Assembly: GCA_964478335.1 (NCBI GenBank)
Contig: CAYZIC010000012.1
Span: 1-44,432 of the forward strand
DNA: 44,432 nucleotides
Direction: 5' to 3'
Source: CAYZIC01 sp964478335
Lineage (GTDB): Bacteria; Verrucomicrobiota; Kiritimatiellia; RFP12; DVOR01
The notes beneath the pieces were generated by a model. The model had not been told where the DNA came from and ran no database searches. It was given only the letters and a program-made list of their open reading frames with translations. Shown one piece after another: positions 39,849 to 44,432 of the stretch (its first letter is position 1; every line of letters begins with the position of its first letter). Both the position numbers and the translations under genes were made by a program.

Positions 39849-41147
39849 TTAAAGTTGAGGTGTTGGTGAATCACTCTTAGGAGAGTCTTCCTCGCAAATG
39901 ATTTCTTGATCCAGTACCTCGCTCGTCTCAGGATCATTTGGCGAGCTCGGTTGTGGTTGTGTGGGTTGTGTGGGTTGTGTGGGTTGTGGCGCTGGAGTAG
40001 GCTCAGGTTTTGACTCAGGCGTAAGTGTGGGCGTAGGCGTCGTGGGCGTAGGCGTCGTGGGCGTAGGGATTGAGGGTGTAGGGGGCACATCTGGCTTTTT
40101 ACGAGGTCGCCAATTCTTGAAATACCAGGCTGCACAAAGAGCTAGCCCGAAAATAGCAACCCACTTAAAAGCAGATGAGGCTTCTGTGGTTGCATCACCG
40201 ATCACATTGAGATTTTTCCGTGGAAGAGGGTTGTTTTTGGGGTCTTTTTTATAGATTTCGATCTCAGCATCTGTTACTCGATCATCTTGATCTAGGGCTC
40301 GATGCATCCCTTGCTCTGCAACATTGATCCCCTTAACTGCAGCTGTGATGGTTGCGGCAGACAAGCCTGTCGCTAGGATTGTTCCAGGGGTAATCTTTTC
40401 GATGAATTTTGAGCCTAGTTTCTCGTAAGTATTGAAAAAAAGAATCTTTGTTGCAGGCGTATTTGCTTTTTCACCAAAAGAGATCACCTTGATCACTTCT
40501 TTCATAGGTTTGTCTTTTAAGATCATTAAGCCATTATCCCCATAAAGGCTTAGTATTTTGGCTGTAATACCAGGGGATCGTTCGAGTTTAGCAAATGCTT
40601 TGGGGCCAATTTTTTTAATGGTTGGCAAGAGGATTTTAGAATTCGCCATCACCGCTCGAATTTGTGCAGGATTGAGCTTGCCGCAAGCTTTTACGATATC
40701 ATCACCATGCTTGACGGATTGTTCAATAGCCTCACTTCCACCATATTTCAAGACACGTATTAGGTCGTCGCCATAACGAGAGGCTAGCGAGGTGAATTTA
40801 CCCGCATTTTTAGAGACCAACTTCATTTGAGTGGCTGTAAGAGGTCTGCAGAGTTTGATGAAATCATCCCCATGCTTAGCGGCTTGCTCTAGAGTCTCTA
40901 CTCCCCCCTTAGCTAACACTTTGACAACATCATCTCCATATTGGGCGGTTAGTTTTGTGATTGCCTTTCTCGCAGCAACAGAGAGTGTTTTTTTGCCACT
41001 AGCTTTTAAGGCAACCTTGGCAGCATCGTCGGAAAAATGCCCCGCAACTTTTGCCCCGCCTTTGATCAATGCTCCAAAACCTGCGTGGAGGTTTAGGGTG
41101 AGGGAGATTGCGAGGATACAGCACATTAGTCGTGATAGTTTACTCAT
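39849..41147 (-). CDS. Secreted/membrane helical-repeat protein with Pro-rich tail
   Basis: The 432-residue protein starts with a signal peptide (MSKLSRLMCCILAISLTLNL, GGACTACC before the ATG). Residues ~55-160 contain two ~50-residue helical repeats, each with YGDD, VLxxGGxEAxEQ and KHGDD-x-x-K. A hydrophobic segment (about 335-355; WVAIFGLALCAAWYF) precedes a ~75-residue tail of TPTTPTPT and QPTQPTQP repeats. I do not recognise a family. It is the last of a minus-strand run after a membrane coiled-coil protein and Sel1 genes, suggesting an envelope complex. The proline tail could extend through the wall or serve as a binding linker. Confidence 0.72.
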   Translation of the reverse strand: MSKLSRLMCCILAISLTLNLHAGFGALIKGGAKVAGHFSDDAAKVALKASGKKTLSVAARKAITKLTAQYGDDVVKVLAKGGVETLEQAAKHGDDFIKLCRPLTATQMKLVSKNAGKFTSLASRYGDDLIRVLKYGGSEAIEQSVKHGDDIVKACGKLNPAQIRAVMANSKILLPTIKKIGPKAFAKLERSPGITAKILSLYGDNGLMILKDKPMKEVIKVISFGEKANTPATKILFFNTYEKLGSKFIEKITPGTILATGLSAATITAAVKGINVAEQGMHRALDQDDRVTDAEIEIYKKDPKNNPLPRKNLNVIGDATTEASSAFKWVAIFGLALCAAWYFKNWRPRKKPDVPPTPSIPTPTTPTPTTPTPTLTPESKPEPTPAPQPTQPTQPTQPQPSSPNDPETSEVLDQEIICEEDSPKSDSPTPQL

Positions 41148-41155
41148 GGTAGTCC

Positions 41156-42349
41156 TTATCTTTTAAGAGAGGCGAGCTCTGCATTAATTTTTTGAAGTTG
41201 TTTAGTAATCGCATACTTACTTCTTGTCTTGAGTTGGTCATTATTGATTTCGAGAGATTTCGTGTACTTTGTCGCAGCTTGGATAACTGGAGTCATCGTC
41301 TTTTGTCTTTGCTCGTTAAGGGTGTCGTAGAGCATGACTTTTAATTCTCTAGGGAGTACTTTGTTCGCATCATATAAGTCATAACCAGTCCATGCAAGAC
41401 TAGCTACCGTAATTGTGCCACCGATGATTTCTCCAATTGGCAAAGGCCCGTCTGCAACTGCGGCTCCTGCAGAAATTGCCGTGGATGTCGCAACTCTGGC
41501 GGCTGCTTTTGCAAAGAGTTTATAGATCAGCTTTACCGATTGTTTGATAAAGATTACCTCGATAGTTGCTCCAACCGATGCGATGACCTTGGCTTGTAAT
41601 ACGCCTTGCACTTGATCTTTGATTTGATCGACATCAATACTTTGTGGACGATAGGCTTGAGAAATACTGCCATCCTGTTCAAAAAACTCCCCTAGCTCAA
41701 CGCCAAAGTCCGTACTTGACTTTTCTAATTCTGTTTGAAAAGCCAAATAGGCTGATTCGAGCCTACGAGCATTCTCTTCAAATGGTTTTAATAACTCGGG
41801 TTCGAGAACAGATAAGATGCCTTGTTCGACACGGTTAGAGCGGTTTTCATAGTTGGCGGTGTCCGCCGCTACACGATAGGTAAATGATACGCACTGTTTG
41901 AAACCACACATTTTATCTACCAGAGGCTCAATTCGTTGCTCGATGGTATCATAGCTAGTGCTTGCTTCGTTATAGTGATACATTAAGCGAGCAAGGGCTC
42001 TTTGGTTTCGAAGACGAAAATCACCCCACTTGCCGTCAATATAGGTGTTGCCTTTTTCCAGGTTGCGTTTTTGAGCCTCCAATTCACGAATACGCTTTTC
42101 GGTTTGATCGACAGCGTTGATCTGTTCGGAGTTTTCTTTTACGAGTTGATCCATTTCAGCTTTTGCCTTGGCAAAATTTGCGTCTACAGGAGCAGGCGTT
42201 TGAGACCTTCGCTCGGGCCGCTCAATCGAAGAGATTACGGCAATGGCGATTAGAATTACAACGAGCACCCAAAAGAAGCATCCCGCAGAGGACTTTTTAG
42301 GGGCTTGTGGCTGAGCTTCTTGGCCTTCTTGATTGTTCGAGTCTGTCAT
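41156..42349 (-). CDS. Membrane-anchored coiled-coil protein of unknown function
   Basis: The 397-residue protein has a hydrophilic 20-residue head, one membrane helix (about 24-44; CFFWVLVVILIAIAVISS), then a coiled coil (about 60-100; MDQLVKENSEQINAVDQTEK) and further helices. A Gly/Ala-rich hydrophobic stretch (about 285-325; AISAGAAVADGPLPIGEII) may insert into a membrane. A late coiled coil ends the protein. AAAGGATACATT precedes the start. It is followed after 8 bases by the repeat protein gene and preceded by Sel1 genes. No family recognised. Confidence 0.7.
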   Translation of the reverse strand: MTDSNNQEGQEAQPQAPKKSSAGCFFWVLVVILIAIAVISSIERPERRSQTPAPVDANFAKAKAEMDQLVKENSEQINAVDQTEKRIRELEAQKRNLEKGNTYIDGKWGDFRLRNQRALARLMYHYNEASTSYDTIEQRIEPLVDKMCGFKQCVSFTYRVAADTANYENRSNRVEQGILSVLEPELLKPFEENARRLESAYLAFQTELEKSSTDFGVELGEFFEQDGSISQAYRPQSIDVDQIKDQVQGVLQAKVIASVGATIEVIFIKQSVKLIYKLFAKAAARVATSTAISAGAAVADGPLPIGEIIGGTITVASLAWTGYDLYDANKVLPRELKVMLYDTLNEQRQKTMTPVIQAATKYTKSLEINNDQLKTRSKYAITKQLQKINAELASLKR

Positions 42350-42368
42350 AATGTATCCTTTTAATGGG

Positions 42369-43895
42369 TTAATAGTCGTTTAGTAGACGTTTTACGGCCT
42401 TTTGAGAATATTCGCAACCTTGTTTGGCTGCTTTTTGATAGTAGTTCATGGCTGCGGGAAGGTCGCGCGGAACACCATTCCCATCTTCATAACACAAAGC
42501 TATGTTATATTGAGCATCTTTATGACCTTGGTCTGCCGCCATTTTCCAGTATTTTACCGCATTACGTTTGTTGTGGTTGTATCCCTTGGCGAACCAGTAG
42601 CAACACCCCAATGAGTACTGCGCACCTGCGTGCCCACGATTAGCCGCTTGTCGATAAAAGTCAATCGCCTTGTCTTCATTCTTGGATACACCTTGACCAT
42701 GCTTATGCATCCAACCTAGAGAGTAAAGTGCATTAGGGTGGCGTTGTTTTGCGGCTTCGGAGAACCAATAGTATGCAGAGTCGTAATTCTTAGGGCAAGA
42801 CTTACCGAAATAAAAATTCTCCCCCATCTGATTCTGAGCAACAGGATTGCCTTTGTCTGCCGCTTCATGTAGGTCTTCTTGTTCATTTGTTGAATAAATG
42901 GATTCTGCGGTTGAGAGTCGTATTTTTGCGTCTTCTATCCCCTGAGCGGCGGCTTTACGATACCAAACACATGCCTCATAGCGGTCGCGAACAACACCCT
43001 CACAACCGAATTCAAAACACTTCCCTAAATTATACTGTCCCCACGAGTAACCATTTTTTGCAGACTTGGCATACCAAACTGACGCTTCGTTGGAACTGCG
43101 TATCGTCCCTTGACCCTCCTCGTAAGCGAGACCGATTGCGTTTTGTGCATAGCTATTGCCTTGCTCTGCGGCCTTTTTGAACCACTTGAATGCTTCGGTG
43201 TAGTCTTGGGTAACACCACTCCCATCACGGTACATTGCGCCTAGATTGTATTGTCCCCAGGCTTCTCCCTGCTCTGCAGATTTACGATACCATTTGACAG
43301 CTTCTGTTGTAGACTTTTCGACACCCCTACCATTGCCGTAAGCGATACCGACTTGATTTTGTGCATCCGCATTGCCTTGTTCTGCAGCTTTGAGGAACCA
43401 CTTGAATGCTTCGGTGTAGTCTTGGGTAACACCACTTCCATCACGGTACATTGTGCCTAGATTGTATTGTCCCCAGGCTTCTCCCTGATCTGCAGATTTG
43501 CGATACCATTTGACAGCTTCTATTGCAGACTTTTCGACACCTCTACAATTGGCGTAAGCGATGCCGACTTGGTTTTGGGCATCAGCATTGCCTTGCTCTG
43601 CAGCTTTACGGAACCACCAAAAGGCTTCTGTGTTGCTTTGTGGCACACCTGTTCCTACAAGATACATGTAAGCTAGATTGTATTGTCCCCAGGAGAAACC
43701 CTGCTCAGCTGCTTTGCGGAACCACTTGACAGCCTCTGTTGCAGACTTTTCGACACCTCTGCCATTGTCGTAGGCGATGCCGACTTGGTTTTGTGCTTGG
43801 GCATCGCCGGCATCGGCTTTGGCCAAAATTGCGGGGTCAATCGCGGCGGTGGCGATTGAGGTGAGGAGGGTGGCGGTAATGAGTAAGCTTTTCAT
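42369..43895 (-). CDS. Secreted Sel1-repeat protein
   Basis: The 508-residue protein has a signal peptide (MKSLLITATLLTSIATAA) and about 13 Sel1 repeats of ~36 residues, e.g. AEQGNADAQNQVGIAYGNGR and QGEAWGQYNLGAMYRDGSGV with -TEAFKWFKKA. Sel1 repeats form alpha solenoids that bind proteins. Several repeats are nearly identical at the DNA level, indicating recent expansion; later repeats are more diverged. GGAG precedes the ATG. It lies 28 bases after another Sel1 gene. Confidence 0.92.
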   Translation of the reverse strand: MKSLLITATLLTSIATAAIDPAILAKADAGDAQAQNQVGIAYDNGRGVEKSATEAVKWFRKAAEQGFSWGQYNLAYMYLVGTGVPQSNTEAFWWFRKAAEQGNADAQNQVGIAYANCRGVEKSAIEAVKWYRKSADQGEAWGQYNLGTMYRDGSGVTQDYTEAFKWFLKAAEQGNADAQNQVGIAYGNGRGVEKSTTEAVKWYRKSAEQGEAWGQYNLGAMYRDGSGVTQDYTEAFKWFKKAAEQGNSYAQNAIGLAYEEGQGTIRSSNEASVWYAKSAKNGYSWGQYNLGKCFEFGCEGVVRDRYEACVWYRKAAAQGIEDAKIRLSTAESIYSTNEQEDLHEAADKGNPVAQNQMGENFYFGKSCPKNYDSAYYWFSEAAKQRHPNALYSLGWMHKHGQGVSKNEDKAIDFYRQAANRGHAGAQYSLGCCYWFAKGYNHNKRNAVKYWKMAADQGHKDAQYNIALCYEDGNGVPRDLPAAMNYYQKAAKQGCEYSQKAVKRLLNDY

Positions 43896-43923
43896 GAATT
43901 CTCCAATCTAGTTGTTAAAATGA

Positions 43924-44432
43924 TTACTTGACATCGCTTAGTTTTTGCAGGTAGTCTTTAGCCTCTTTATGACCTTGCTCAGCAGCTTTTTTGAACCACT
44001 TGATGGCTTCGGGCTTCGACTGATCTACGCCTCTGCCCTCGGCGTAAGAAAGCCCCACTTGGTATTGTGGGCGTGCATAGCCTTGCTCTGCAGCTTTTTT
44101 GAACCACTTGAGCGCCTCGGTGTAGTCTTTGGAAACACCTCTTCCATCGCGGTACATTGTCCCTAGGTTGTTTTGGCCTGTGGCATGACCCTGCTCTGCG
44201 GCTTTGCGGAACCATTTAGCTGCTTCTGTTGCAGACTTTTCTACACCTTTGCCAACGTAGTAAGCGTTAGCAACTTGGTTTTGTGCATCAACATGACCTT
44301 GGTTAGCGGCTTTGATGAACCATTTAAATGCTTCGGTGGAATCTTGGGTAACACCACTCCCATCACGGTACATTGTGCCTAGATTGTATTGCCCCCAGGC
44401 GAAGCCCTGCTTTGCAGATTTGCGATACCACT
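43924..44432 (-). CDS. Sel1-repeat protein, cut by the window end
   Basis: The open frame continues to the end of the window: the 59 bases past the internal ATG 44373 read in frame as WYRKSAKQGFAWGQYNLGT, a Sel1 repeat. So the gene starts outside. Four or more repeats are visible and it ends KDYLQKLSDVK. Repeats such as MYRDGSGVTQDSTEAFKWF closely match those of the adjacent 42369-43895 gene, indicating tandem duplication. It is probably secreted, like its neighbour, but the N-terminus is not seen. Confidence 0.88.
   Translation of the reverse strand, partial: WYRKSAKQGFAWGQYNLGTMYRDGSGVTQDSTEAFKWFIKAANQGHVDAQNQVANAYYVGKGVEKSATEAAKWFRKAAEQGHATGQNNLGTMYRDGRGVSKDYTEALKWFKKAAEQGYARPQYQVGLSYAEGRGVDQSKPEAIKWFKKAAEQGHKEAKDYLQKLSDVK

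Overview
The window reads as a chromosomal segment of a Gram-negative, probably anaerobic bacterium. The gene mix suggests the PVC group (Verrucomicrobiota, Lentisphaerota or Kiritimatiellota), but this is inference. The evidence is an HU-like protein with a DUF4469-type tail, a TRL-like lipoprotein, DUF2851, DUF1015 and DUF3857 proteins, two ExbB/ExbD pairs, an M42 peptidase, and a rubrerythrin in place of obvious aerobic functions. No rRNA, phage genes, transposase or CRISPR array was seen.

Layout. 1-1.33 kb is a gene-free mosaic of short palindromes, followed by a CAT-anticodon tRNA and the HU-like gene (minus). A 23-bp tandem array of seven units (2328-2488) separates that gene from argS. 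2.8-13.1 kb is a long plus-strand run: argS, exbB/exbD, ftsK, a RodZ-like gene, a DUF212 membrane protein, a metallo-beta-lactamase-fold hydrolase, a second exbB/exbD with an overlapping tonB-like frame, and a secreted protein. A strong promoter then drives a kinase-like gene, corA and DUF2851 (13.2-16.3 kb). From 16.3 to 34.9 kb nearly everything is on the minus strand: epmA, tsaD, a giant DUF3857/transglutaminase protein, an amidase, a TRL lipoprotein, a secreted protein, dsbD, tlyA, an M42 peptidase, DUF1015, an LA_2272-type repeat protein, a short alaS, tsf and rpsB. At 35.4-36.7 kb a plus-strand pair encodes an apparently exported rubrerythrin and an MsrQ-like heme membrane protein. From 36.7 kb the window is accessory in character: a 1.2-kb gene-poor stretch with two ~195-bp direct repeats, two related UDG-like genes with a small Cys-rich gene, a secreted repeat protein, a membrane coiled-coil protein and two Sel1-repeat genes, the last cut by the window end.

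How the genes work together. FtsK, the RodZ-like protein and the amidase point to division and cell-wall work. ExbB/ExbD/TonB supply envelope energy. DsbD, the rubrerythrin and the heme protein handle extracytoplasmic redox. ArgRS, AlaRS, S2, EF-Ts, EpmA, TsaD, TlyA and the tRNA belong to translation. Promoters that can be read by eye (tRNA, rpsB, the 13.2-kb operon, DUF3857, rubrerythrin) share an extended -10 (TGn before TAT) and a 17-bp spacer. Most large intergenic gaps carry the same family of small GC-rich palindromes.

The observations most worth following are the rubrerythrin/heme pair, the UDG-like pair, the 23-bp array, the dispersed palindromic mosaics and 195-bp repeats, the AlaRS without its C-terminal domain, and the out-of-frame ExbD/TonB junction.
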